DNA from: Maribacter polysaccharolyticus
Lineage (GTDB): Bacteria; Bacteroidota; Bacteroidia; Flavobacteriales; Flavobacteriaceae
DNA: 64,000 bases
Assembly: GCF_028882255.1 (NCBI RefSeq)
Contig: NZ_JARBUY010000003.1
Span: forward strand, 643,018 to 707,017
Reading direction: 5' to 3'
Of this stretch, positions 8,358-16,833 are shown piece by piece. The notes below the pieces were generated by a model. The model was not told where the DNA came from and ran no database searches. It saw only the letters and a program-made list of their open reading frames with translations. Position 1 is the first letter of the stretch, and every line of letters begins with the position of its first letter. The position numbers and the translations under genes were made by a program.

Positions 8358-9065
8358 ATGAACTGTATTATCGTAGACGACGAGATTGCCGCAAGGGCCA
8401 TTGTAAAGCAATTATGCTCCAAAATGCCTGAGCTTGATGTTATTGAGGAGTTCGATAATGCCATTGATGCCATAAAATTCCTAAACCAGCATGCTATAGA
8501 TGTAGTTTTTCTAGACATCCATATGCCCGGATTTACCGGGGTCGATCTGGTACAGACCTTAAAAGATCCGCCAAGGATCGTTTTGACCACATCGGATACC
8601 GACTTTGCGATCGATGCCTATCAATATGAGGCAATCGTTGATTACCTGGTAAAGCCCATAACCTTGGAACGCTTTGAAATCGCGATTCGGAAAATCAAGA
8701 ATGCCCTGGCCATAAGGCCAAAGGCCAATGCCGTAGAGGAAACCCCTGATATCGGGGAAGACTTATATATAAATATAGATAGGCGCTTGATCAAACTAAA
8801 GTTCAATGAGATCCTGTTCATCGAGGCCAAAGGGGATTATATTGAAATTAAAACCGATAAAGAACCTTTTCGAGTACATACCACTTTGAAGAAAATAAAG
8901 GAAAAACTTCCGGAGAAGACCTTTTTACAGATCCATCGATCCTTTATCATTAATTTTAAAAAGATCATAGACATCGAGGACAATAGTGTCTTGATCGAAA
9001 AAAGTGTTATTCCCATTAGCCGTTCAAACAGACCGGAACTAATGCGAAGACTTAATTTACTATAG
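8358..9065 (+). CDS. LytTR-family response regulator
   Basis: The 235-residue protein has an N-terminal receiver (acidic residues VDDE, phospho-acceptor Asp53 in FLDIHMP, Lys in LVKPI). A LytTR DNA-binding domain follows from about residue 138, seen in FIEAKGDYIEIKTD, FLQIHRSFIIN and PISRSNRPEL. LytTR proteins bind direct repeats about 21 bp apart, exactly the period of the four promoter elements in this window, whose box is one base from the AlgR site. I infer that this regulator activates the signalling operon and three polysaccharide promoters. It ends the H-NOX operon and converges with the TPR/barrel gene. Confidence 0.93.
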   Translation: MNCIIVDDEIAARAIVKQLCSKMPELDVIEEFDNAIDAIKFLNQHAIDVVFLDIHMPGFTGVDLVQTLKDPPRIVLTTSDTDFAIDAYQYEAIVDYLVKPITLERFEIAIRKIKNALAIRPKANAVEETPDIGEDLYINIDRRLIKLKFNEILFIEAKGDYIEIKTDKEPFRVHTTLKKIKEKLPEKTFLQIHRSFIINFKKIIDIEDNSVLIEKSVIPISRSNRPELMRRLNLL

Positions 9066-9088
9066 GCGCCCTACTCCCGCAGTACACT

Positions 9089-11146
9089 TTAGTTTCCAAG
9101 TTTTGTAAAGAACAAGGGCTTTTTGGTCAATAACCATTTTAGCTTAAGTCCGACTTCGGTAAATTCGAATCCGGCAGCGGTCGCCGAGGCAATATTGCTA
9201 TACTTTGCGTAAAGGTTGGCACTGAAACGTTTTGAAAATTGATGTTGAAGGCTGGTTTCTGCCCTAAAAATCGTGGTTTGTGTTTCTTGCTCCACTTGTT
9301 GTAGCCCGGATGCGGCACTCACCATATAAGTTGTTTTCCCTGAAAATTTACCTCTCATATCAACGAAGATCTCTACGGCCTTGTATTGTTCCGGACTAAA
9401 ATATATGGTAGGGTATTGCGCTTTGAAAGTAATATACTGAAAGTTGATTCCCGTTTTTAAAGCCGGTTTGCGTAAAAGGTTATAGTATAGGGAAGTGAAC
9501 AAAAGGTTACGCCGGTTCCCATCGGTCTGTTGGGTGTGCATCAACTGGGTGTACCATCCTAAATCGAAGTTGGTGCCCAAATTGTAGTCCAGACCATAAT
9601 GATTCTGTACAATTTCAAGCTCGGTCAGATCGGCATTGAAATTCTGTACTTCACGCTGGTAGCCAAGGTTTAAATTTTGTAGTTTAAATGGCTGCAGTTG
9701 TAATTTGATATCCAGGACAGGCTGTGTGTAGGAGGCTGTTGAAGATATGGAGTTGTTAAATCCGAATATGGTCGTTAGCTTGGTTTTCGGCAACAATCGA
9801 TATGCCAGACCGGCCAATAATACATGGGATTCGGCCTTGTTCAGCGTTTCGGTATTTTCGGTGGTCCTATAGGAGTAAGAGACCGTGGTTCGAAACTTTG
9901 TGGAAAGCGAAATGTCTGCCCTGGTAGTGGTGTAAAATGCGATGTTATTGCCATTGTCAAAGGTGTATGCAGCGTGTTCCTCGATACTGGGTGTATGAAT
10001 GGCATTTAATTTTTCGATAAAACCCATGGCGTCTTTTTGGTTTTTGAAGATTTCCAAGGTCTTGAATGCCGCGTTATAGGCTTCATCGATTTGATCCGCA
10101 GCAAATAAGGCGTTGGCTTTTCCTAAATTCCCATCGAACGATGCACTATCTTGGGCCAAGATGGCATCATAGCTCTCAATACCTTTTTTCGCATCGGAAG
10201 TATAGAGTCCTAAAGTGGCATTAAGGGCATGTACCCAAGTTTTATTTGGATATGCGCGAAACAAACTATCGATTTGCTGACTGGCGGACTTGAACTTCCG
10301 ATTCCAAATCAACGCCTGCACATATCGCTCCAAGGTGCGTTCCAGGAGTGCTGGATCGTTCAATTCCGTAACTTTGGTCATGGCTATTTCCGCCACGGAA
10401 AGAGCTTTTTTGTCCTTTTCGTTGATATGTTCAGCAAGGGCAATGCCGTTTAATGCGGTAATGGAATCCTTGGGCGATGTGGCATAGCGTCGGTATGTTG
10501 CTTTCGCACTGTCGACGGCCTTGGTGATTAAGAATAAATTGGCCAGGTTAAGCAGGGCTTCTTTGTCTTCAGGGAAGTCGGTAAGGATAGTGTTCAATTG
10601 CGCCTTCCCTTTTTCGTATTTCTGCCCATTGACCAAACTATTGGCATACCCCAATCGCATATATTTTCGTGAAACTTCGGCACCTTCATTGCCAGGTTGG
10701 ATGGCCAGGGCTTTTTCGACCCAGTGTAATGCATTTTCGTATTCCATTAAATTACTCAAGGTATTGGCGTATCCCAATATGGCTCCGAAATTATCGGGGT
10801 TTTGGGTTACCAAATCGGCATATAAAGGTTTCGCGGTTTGGTAATCCTTGATCCATAAGAATGACTCATTATAGTTGATTTGAATTTCAAAATCACCCGG
10901 ATAGGTTTCCAATAACCTTGCAAAAAGGGTGTTTGCCTTTTTGGGTTCGCCGTTCAATCCCATGGCCCTGCCATAGCAAATTTGGGCCGTTTTGTTTGCG
11001 GGGTCCTTTTCCAGATAGGATTCGAAAAAAAGTTCTGCTGCTGCGAATTGACCGGTTTCCAAGAGTTTAAAACCTTTTTCCATAGGACTTTGGGCAATTG
11101 CGGTATAGATACAAAATAAAAGTACGAAGGGTAGGTTAAGCTTCAT
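9089..11146 (-). CDS. TPR-repeat outer-membrane beta-barrel, polysaccharide export-like
   Basis: The 685-residue protein begins with a signal peptide (MKLNLPFVLLFCIYTAIAQ). About ten TPR-like helical repeats follow to about residue 390, and then roughly 280 residues of alternating, aromatic-rich beta strands typical of an outer-membrane barrel (for example RTTVSYSYRTTE and NLNLGYQREVQNF). TPR plus barrel is the architecture of PgaA, BcsC and PelB, which pass exopolysaccharide through the outer membrane. Together with the adjacent flippase and glycosyltransferases this suggests the export porin of the locus. No LytTR-type box faces this gene, so its regulation is unclear. Confidence 0.75.
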   Translation of the reverse strand: MKLNLPFVLLFCIYTAIAQSPMEKGFKLLETGQFAAAELFFESYLEKDPANKTAQICYGRAMGLNGEPKKANTLFARLLETYPGDFEIQINYNESFLWIKDYQTAKPLYADLVTQNPDNFGAILGYANTLSNLMEYENALHWVEKALAIQPGNEGAEVSRKYMRLGYANSLVNGQKYEKGKAQLNTILTDFPEDKEALLNLANLFLITKAVDSAKATYRRYATSPKDSITALNGIALAEHINEKDKKALSVAEIAMTKVTELNDPALLERTLERYVQALIWNRKFKSASQQIDSLFRAYPNKTWVHALNATLGLYTSDAKKGIESYDAILAQDSASFDGNLGKANALFAADQIDEAYNAAFKTLEIFKNQKDAMGFIEKLNAIHTPSIEEHAAYTFDNGNNIAFYTTTRADISLSTKFRTTVSYSYRTTENTETLNKAESHVLLAGLAYRLLPKTKLTTIFGFNNSISSTASYTQPVLDIKLQLQPFKLQNLNLGYQREVQNFNADLTELEIVQNHYGLDYNLGTNFDLGWYTQLMHTQQTDGNRRNLLFTSLYYNLLRKPALKTGINFQYITFKAQYPTIYFSPEQYKAVEIFVDMRGKFSGKTTYMVSAASGLQQVEQETQTTIFRAETSLQHQFSKRFSANLYAKYSNIASATAAGFEFTEVGLKLKWLLTKKPLFFTKLGN

Positions 11147-11247
11147 TTTATAAAAGATTTATATTAAAAAATCACAGGGGTTACGCTATGATTTATTTCC
11201 ATGGTAAAGGTAAAACAGGTCGTTTCACCTCGGAAGTACGATAATTG

Positions 11248-11317
11248 CCATTCGTCTACAGTAATCTCCCATCCACCCTAAATCGAAAATATAAAACGCT
11301 GATCTGGAAGATATTTG
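11248..11317 (+). promoter_or_regulatory. LytTR-type promoter B, upstream of the flippase
   Basis: CCATTCGTCTACA (11248) is followed after exactly 21 bp by CCATCCACCCTAA (11269). A -7-like box GATATTTG (11310-11317) begins 41 bp after the second repeat. The 70-bp geometry equals that of the other three sites. The box lacks the T of the TAnnTTTG consensus, as expected for an activator-dependent promoter. The start codon is 42 bp downstream of the -7 box. Confidence 0.75.
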
Positions 11318-11359
11318 AACCGAAATATGAAAAAACGCTTATCCTAAAAATCAACCATT

Positions 11360-12595
11360 ATGGCATTAGTGATTAAATTGGTACAGAAAAAAATATCCCC
11401 GGAGCAACTGTTTATGGGGAGTGTACTTTTAGTGAATGGGGGCAATTACCTTTATAACCTTATTTTGGGAAGATTGCTGGGGCCTGAAGCATTCGCCGAT
11501 GCAGCCCTCTTGGTAACCCTTTTATTGGTATTGTCCTTTTTGGGTATGACCTTTCAATTGGCAACGGCAAAGTTCGCTGTCCTTTTTTCGGAAGGGCAAT
11601 GGGCGGCTTTTCAAAATTTAATGTATCGCTACGCGGGTATTTTCGGTGTTCTGGTCGCCTTGTTGCTGATCTTCTTTTCATCGGACCTACAGCAATTGTT
11701 CCATACAACCACCCCATGGATGTTCCGGTTTTTCGGTTTGGCGATACCCCTTTACTTTTTTATGTCGGTGAATAGGGGTAAATACCAAGGAAGGCAAGAA
11801 TTTGCAAAGCTATCGATTACCTATCAGACCGAAATGTGGAGTAGGTTGTTGATTACTTTGGGACTCATCGTAATGGTGCCTTCCAATGCCGCTTTATTAG
11901 TGGCGATAGGGATGGCATTGTCATTTGTTTTCGGATTGATACCTTCGAATTATAAGGGGGTTTCTTTAAGGAAATCAAGATTGTTGCACCCGACGAATAA
12001 AAAGCGGGTTTCCCATTTTATAGTGTTGACCGCCTGTTATGAACTCACGCAGATAGTGATCAACAACAGTGATGTATTGCTGGTGAAGCATTATTTTGAT
12101 GCATTGGATGCCGGACTTTACGCTTCCTTGGCCCTGATTGGCCGTGTGGTCTATTTTGTCGCCTGGATGTTCGTAATGCTGTTACTCCCTGCTGTTGTCC
12201 AAAAGCAAAAGGATGGAGAACCCACGGCACCCATACTGTTTAAATATGTAGGTTATATAGGGCTATTGTCATTGGCGATCGTAACCTCCTGTTACCTGTT
12301 TCCTGAACTGATCATAAAGTTGATGTTCGGGGAAGCCTATTTGCCCATGGCCCCTTTATTATGGCTTTATGCTTTGGCAACATCACTTTTCGCCATTTCA
12401 AATATTTTTGCCTACTACTTCTTGTCCCTAGACCATTACTTGCCCATACTACTCTCCGGAATACTGGGATTGTCCCAAATACTCTTGGTCGTATTCTTTC
12501 ACAGTAGTTTAGCTATGGTGGTGCAAGTACAAATCATTGCCATGGTGGCCTTATTGATCGCCCAACTCATCTATTTTGCCAAAACCATCGTCTGA
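11360..12595 (+). CDS. Wzx/PelG-like polysaccharide flippase
   Basis: The 411-residue protein is a polytopic membrane protein with about 12 hydrophobic helices, resembling the MATE/Wzx-type polysaccharide exporter superfamily. The N-terminal pattern is GSVLLVNGGNYLYNLILGRLLGPEAF. Such proteins move polysaccharide or lipid-linked oligosaccharide across the inner membrane. It stands alone between its LytTR-type promoter and a hairpin terminator-like element. With the GT4 and the TPR/barrel protein it recalls the PelF-PelG-PelB trio, but orthology to Pel is not shown. Confidence 0.8.
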   Translation: MALVIKLVQKKISPEQLFMGSVLLVNGGNYLYNLILGRLLGPEAFADAALLVTLLLVLSFLGMTFQLATAKFAVLFSEGQWAAFQNLMYRYAGIFGVLVALLLIFFSSDLQQLFHTTTPWMFRFFGLAIPLYFFMSVNRGKYQGRQEFAKLSITYQTEMWSRLLITLGLIVMVPSNAALLVAIGMALSFVFGLIPSNYKGVSLRKSRLLHPTNKKRVSHFIVLTACYELTQIVINNSDVLLVKHYFDALDAGLYASLALIGRVVYFVAWMFVMLLLPAVVQKQKDGEPTAPILFKYVGYIGLLSLAIVTSCYLFPELIIKLMFGEAYLPMAPLLWLYALATSLFAISNIFAYYFLSLDHYLPILLSGILGLSQILLVVFFHSSLAMVVQVQIIAMVALLIAQLIYFAKTIV

Positions 12596-12630
12596 TACCG
12601 TCATTCGATACTATTTATGCAGTATGTCCA

Positions 12631-12668
12631 AAGAGCTCCTAAGAAATCCCCAATACTTAGGGGCTCTT
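12631..12668 (+). terminator. Hairpin after the flippase gene
   Basis: AAGAGCTCCTAAG and CTTAGGGGCTCTT pair over 13 bp with one G-T wobble and a 12-nt loop, 35 bp after the flippase stop. The following T tract is weak (GCTTTAACC). It separates the flippase from the GT4 promoter. Confidence 0.55.
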
Positions 12669-12688
12669 GCTTTAACCGACCACTTCTT

Positions 12689-12758
12689 CCATTCGTCTAT
12701 ATCAAACTTCCATCCACCGCCGAGCAGCCCATTTAAAGGCTGTGAACCATGATATTTG
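12689..12758 (+). promoter_or_regulatory. LytTR-type promoter C, upstream of the GT4
   Basis: CCATTCGTCTATA (12689) and CCATCCACCGCCG (12710) are 21 bp apart. GATATTTG (12751-12758) begins 41 bp after the second repeat, the same spacing and the same -7 box as promoter B. The GT4 start is 40 bp downstream of the box. Confidence 0.75.
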
Positions 12759-12798
12759 TATCGGAATCAAAACAAAGAATCAATCTAAATCTTAACCT

Positions 12799-14028
12799 AT
12801 GAAATTAGCGATTGTAACGGCATATCCGCCTAGTAAAGTAACCTTGACCGAGTATGGATACCACTTGGTAAAACATTTTAGGCTCCAAGAAGAAGTAAGT
12901 GAAATTATACTGATAACCGATAGGACCCAAGAAGCGAAGGATCTCGAATTTGAGGGGGAGGGTTGTAAGATCACGGTTAAGGAATGCTGGGACTTCAATA
13001 GTATGAAGAATGTTTTTAAGATCAATAAGGCCATCTCCGAAACGAAACCGGATGCCGTTTTGTTCAATCTGCAATTCTTGAAGTTCGGGGATAAAAAGAT
13101 ACCGGCCGCCCTGGGTCTGATGTTGCCATTGATGTGCAAGTTAAGGGGTATCCCCACCATATCCTTATTGCACAATATTTTGGAACAGGTCGATTTGGAA
13201 AATGCCGGTTTTACCAAGAACAAAATTTTGCAGGGGATATATAATTTTATCGGTACGACACTAACCCGCTTCGTTTTGGCCTCCGATGTATTGGCGGTAA
13301 CCATAAGTAAATACAAAACGATCCTGGAAAAGAAATACGATGCGCGCAATGTTGCATTGATCCCCCATGGAGCTTTCGAAACACCCCCGGAACCGGATTA
13401 TAGCTTGCAGGAAGGTCCAAAGCAGGTGATGGCCTTTGGCAAGTTCGGAACCTATAAAAAAGTAGAGGTATTGATCGAGGCGGTTGAATTGATCCGACAA
13501 CGTACGAATGAGGATATTGAAATCGTTATCGCAGGTACCGACAGCCCCAACACACCGGGATATTTGGAAAACGTAAAGGGGAAATATGACCACGTTGATA
13601 AGTTGCGGTTTACCGGCTATGTGGCGGAGGAGGATGTGCCCATCATCTTCGGGGAGAGTGCCGTGGTCGTATTCCCTTATACCTCTACGACCGGAAGTTC
13701 TGGCGTATTGCACCAGGCCGGGAGTTATGGAAAGGCAGTAGCCCTACCCGATTTGGGCGATTTAAGCATATTGGTCAAGGAAGAGGGGTATAAAGGAGGG
13801 TTTTTCGAGCCTGAAAGTGCGGATTCGCTAGCAGATGCCATTCAAAGCATCTTGACCGATGATGCGTATAGGATAACTTTGGGAAAAGCAAATTACCAAG
13901 CCGCCTGTTCCTTACCCATGTCAGCCATTACCCAAATGTATGGCGATTTTTTCAAGGCCATTGCATTGTCAAAATCAGAAGGTTTTACTTTGGATATTCC
14001 CAAGTTGGAAAAAGGGATTTCGGTATAA
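12799..14028 (+). CDS. GT4-like glycosyltransferase (GT-B fold)
   Basis: The 409-residue cytosolic protein has the N-terminal start of a GT-B transferase (MKLAIVTAYPPSKVTLTEYGYHL). It has a linker and UDP-sugar domain with VMAFGKFGTYKKVEVLIEA and RFTGYVAEEDVPIIF. The donor-binding region is VVVFPYTSTTGSSGVLHQAGSYGKAV, where the usual ExxxxxxxE pattern is altered to a Ser/His-rich form. It probably adds a sugar to, or polymerises, the exopolysaccharide in the cytosol. The sugar cannot be read from sequence. It is preceded by LytTR-type promoter C and followed by a bidirectional terminator. Confidence 0.85.
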   Translation: MKLAIVTAYPPSKVTLTEYGYHLVKHFRLQEEVSEIILITDRTQEAKDLEFEGEGCKITVKECWDFNSMKNVFKINKAISETKPDAVLFNLQFLKFGDKKIPAALGLMLPLMCKLRGIPTISLLHNILEQVDLENAGFTKNKILQGIYNFIGTTLTRFVLASDVLAVTISKYKTILEKKYDARNVALIPHGAFETPPEPDYSLQEGPKQVMAFGKFGTYKKVEVLIEAVELIRQRTNEDIEIVIAGTDSPNTPGYLENVKGKYDHVDKLRFTGYVAEEDVPIIFGESAVVVFPYTSTTGSSGVLHQAGSYGKAVALPDLGDLSILVKEEGYKGGFFEPESADSLADAIQSILTDDAYRITLGKANYQAACSLPMSAITQMYGDFFKAIALSKSEGFTLDIPKLEKGISV

Positions 14029-14050
14029 GAATATAAATTAGGTTAAGCAG

Positions 14051-14083
14051 AAAGGGGGACAGTTTGGTTAGCTGTTCCCTTTT
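14051..14083. terminator. Bidirectional terminator between GT4 and GH-A genes
   Basis: AAAGGGGGACAG and CTGTTCCCTTT form a GC-containing stem with one bulge and a loop TTTGGTTAG. T-rich DNA follows on the plus strand and A-rich DNA on the other side. It lies between convergent genes. Confidence 0.65.
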
Positions 14084-15612
14084 CATTTTTTTGGATCGCC
14101 AATGAAATGGGAATAGGATTTTTTTGGATTTCCGTAACGGTCGATAATCCCGAAATATCTTTGTTTCGCTTTCCGCCAAGGTAACCTGCCTACCACCGAA
14201 ACCGGGATTTCCCCAAAGTCATATAGGGTCCAAAAAAGACGTGGGATATGTTCCTCTACCAATATCCGGTCCATCATTTTATAATAATCATTTTGGTCAT
14301 TTTCCGAACCCAGGAACCCGTTCCAGATGCCACTATAGGAAGAATATCCGTATTCCTGAAGTACCAGCGGTTTCAGGGATGCCTTTTTTTTAAGTGCATC
14401 GTAGGAGCCCAAGAATTCGGAGGGATCGCGATAATAGTGAAAGGATATGAAATCGACCTTTTTTGAAAGATTGATGGCCGCTTCAGGGTTAGACCAACCG
14501 ATAGTAACGGGATGTTCGTTGTCATACTGCTTTATGGTGCCTATCATTTGATCTAACCAGGCAAGTACCTTTTCTTTTCCCCGCGATTCGAAATCCAGAT
14601 CGGGTTCGTTCTTGATATCCCAGGACTGTAAGGCTTTATGGTCTTTTAAAGCGTTTACGATTTGAGCCGCATGTGTACGGGTAAGGGTCCAATCCTGAAT
14701 GCCGTATTCCCCATAAAAATCGAACAAGGTCAACATTACTTTGAGGTCATTTTTAGAAGCTAGGTGCATAGTGCGTTTGAGTTGCTCCATTTTTTCCGGG
14801 TCGATCTCTACCTTGCCGAAAGCTTCATAGGGTACGAATAACCGAACGGTATTCAGGCCCAAGCTTCTGATAATGGAAAAGTCATGATCGATGATACTAT
14901 CCTTGAACTGTTCCCCGAACATATCCCAAGCTTGGGTTCTGGGATAGTAGTTGACACCTTTTATTTGGGATATCGATGCAGTTGAAGGGGGTATTTGTTC
15001 CGCATTCCTAGGGTTTTCATTGGGGGTCTCCACAAGATGCCTTATCCGCCAAAAGCCGTCCTCCAATATGACCATAATCTGGTAGGAGGGAGTGCTTTTT
15101 TGGGAAAGGATCAATTTCCCATCGGAATAGATGTGTTCATGGCGTTCTACATTTTCGTCTGTGAGTACCACCAACTTGCCATCGGCACTATAGAATTCGA
15201 CCTTTGGATGATGCCGTAGCGTTGTGCTCTTAATGGTGGTGTTATTGGCTGAATTGAGTTCCAGGATTCGGAAGAGTTTTGTGCGGGCACTATCGGTATA
15301 ATAATCGGCTACGCCGTAGGTATTGTTCGTTTCCAGTGCGCTATTGCGAACTTGCCAAGCCCTTAAATAATCGCGTTCTATTTCCTTTAAGGTTTGTTCT
15401 TCCATAGGTCGACCTTCATGGTCTAGCGGGGCCCAATCGACCTTGGGCAGGTAGTTGGAGGCACGTTCTTCGGGCAGGTGGAGCATCGTTGAACGGTCGG
15501 CTCCGGTATTCAAATAAGACCATATGGAGCTTATGCCAAAGAGGATGAGCCCATTTATGGCCAAAAATGACGACAATAACAACGCCCGATATAGAGTCTT
15601 GTTCAATTTCAT
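14083..15612 (-). CDS. Clan GH-A (GH5-like) hydrolase with NTF2-like domain, membrane-anchored
   Basis: The 509-residue protein has an N-terminal membrane anchor (residues about 9-30). An NTF2-like module (about 72-195) is inferred from its helix-sheet order and the end FWRIRHLVE. A TIM barrel follows from about residue 215. The barrel shows acid/base IKNEPD and the nucleophile candidate in VLQEYGYSS, both typical of clan GH-A. It is the last gene of a three-gene operon and overlaps the lipoprotein gene by 4 bp. In such loci a hydrolase often trims or releases the polymer during export, as PelA or BcsZ do. The substrate is unknown. Confidence 0.75.
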   Translation of the reverse strand: MKLNKTLYRALLLSSFLAINGLILFGISSIWSYLNTGADRSTMLHLPEERASNYLPKVDWAPLDHEGRPMEEQTLKEIERDYLRAWQVRNSALETNNTYGVADYYTDSARTKLFRILELNSANNTTIKSTTLRHHPKVEFYSADGKLVVLTDENVERHEHIYSDGKLILSQKSTPSYQIMVILEDGFWRIRHLVETPNENPRNAEQIPPSTASISQIKGVNYYPRTQAWDMFGEQFKDSIIDHDFSIIRSLGLNTVRLFVPYEAFGKVEIDPEKMEQLKRTMHLASKNDLKVMLTLFDFYGEYGIQDWTLTRTHAAQIVNALKDHKALQSWDIKNEPDLDFESRGKEKVLAWLDQMIGTIKQYDNEHPVTIGWSNPEAAINLSKKVDFISFHYYRDPSEFLGSYDALKKKASLKPLVLQEYGYSSYSGIWNGFLGSENDQNDYYKMMDRILVEEHIPRLFWTLYDFGEIPVSVVGRLPWRKAKQRYFGIIDRYGNPKKSYSHFIGDPKK

Positions 15613-16832
15613 TGGAGGCTTGTGTTAATGGTTTTTAAAATGCCGGCAATCTCGACCTGCACTTGATAATTTCCCTTGGGATAAAAATCGCCCGGTAGCG
15701 TAAAAACAGCTTTCCCTTTTCTGGAGGTGGTGTGTTTTTTGCCGATTGAATTACCTTTCCCGTCCTTTATTTCTATAGAAATGGGAAGGCCATCAGGAAT
15801 CCATTGCCCCATAAAACTTTCGATATTGGCGATCGTTATGATTCTATGGTCTTGCGAAAGCGAAACGTTAAAATCCCTAACGGCAGCTTCAAAAGAAACC
15901 TTAAGGGAGTTGCTTTTGGCCGTTCCGGTAATGTATGCGGTAATTTCCCAATTTTCCCGTTCGATCGGATGCAATAGTTCGGCTTTGGCCACCCCGTTTA
16001 TGGTCGTCCCTTTGGTTTGTAATAACATTCCTTCTGAATTAAGCACGGAAAAAGACACCAATGTACCATCACTAATCACATTGCCATAAGCATCCTTAAT
16101 GACATCTGTCGAAAATCGAATGATTTGGTTTCCGTCGGCAAATTGATGGTTGCGGGTAAAATCGATTTTAAAATCGATGGCATGGGCAGGGTAGACCAAG
16201 GTGGTCAATGCTTTGCTCTTGGCATCATTGCATGAAGCGGTAACCAATAGGCGTCCTGATTTTTCGGTACTTTGGATGTTTTTCCAACCAATGAGCTTAT
16301 TGAGTTCTACCGGTATCGATTGAATGGTATTATTGAACTGGTAGGTGTATGCGATTTCCGTACCATCGGTCAAAGGATTATCGTAATTATCCGTGGGGGA
16401 TACCACGAACATTGAAAAGTCGGTACCCCCAGCCGAAATGCTCCTAGGCCCTAGATACGATTCCATGGTCGTGCCTTGGCCTGGATTTGGGCGAATGTTT
16501 ATTTCACCCTTTTGGTATACTTTATGGTCATGTACCAAAGACCATTGGCAAATCCCCGATCGTTGTGCGAATTCGTTCGGGAACCTAAATGACGATACAT
16601 TTTTTTTATGGGTGGGTTTTATCACCGCACTGCCAAAGGCGTTGGAGATGATCAAACTTAGATCGGCCGTGGCATTTGTTTTCAATTGGATCTCTATGGG
16701 GGTGCCTGCAACTGTTTGTGTCGGCACTGGCCTAATAGCGAAAGTATGCGGCTTAAGTGGGATTTCGGGAATAGTATCCCTACACCCCAGAAGGCCTATT
16801 AAAAAAATCGATATGTAAATACTGTATTTCAA
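15609..16832 (-). CDS. Lipoprotein with invasin/Big_1-like Ig domains
   Basis: The 407-residue protein has a lipoprotein signal with the lipobox LIGLLGC (Cys17). Several Ig-like beta domains follow, with invasin-type phrases such as SPTDNYDNPLTDGTEIAY and KDAYGNVISDGTLVSF. Its C-terminal domain ends YQVQVEIAGILK. No catalytic motif is seen, so it is probably a cell-envelope adhesin or scaffold. It lies 1 bp after the GT-C gene and overlaps the GH-A hydrolase gene. That implies a shared role in assembling or anchoring the polymer. Confidence 0.7.
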   Translation of the reverse strand: MKYSIYISIFLIGLLGCRDTIPEIPLKPHTFAIRPVPTQTVAGTPIEIQLKTNATADLSLIISNAFGSAVIKPTHKKNVSSFRFPNEFAQRSGICQWSLVHDHKVYQKGEINIRPNPGQGTTMESYLGPRSISAGGTDFSMFVVSPTDNYDNPLTDGTEIAYTYQFNNTIQSIPVELNKLIGWKNIQSTEKSGRLLVTASCNDAKSKALTTLVYPAHAIDFKIDFTRNHQFADGNQIIRFSTDVIKDAYGNVISDGTLVSFSVLNSEGMLLQTKGTTINGVAKAELLHPIERENWEITAYITGTAKSNSLKVSFEAAVRDFNVSLSQDHRIITIANIESFMGQWIPDGLPISIEIKDGKGNSIGKKHTTSRKGKAVFTLPGDFYPKGNYQVQVEIAGILKTINTSLQ

Positions 16833-16833
16833 A

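Noticed and set aside
9066-11247. A LytTR-type site for the minus-strand TPR/barrel gene
   Set aside because: I looked for the 21-bp paired repeats on the minus strand upstream of 11146 and found none with a -7 box at the fixed distance.
12792-13349. 185-codon minus-strand ORF inside the GT4 gene
   Set aside because: It is antisense to a well-supported glycosyltransferase and has a low-complexity Ser/Leu-rich translation without motifs; it is a frame shadow.
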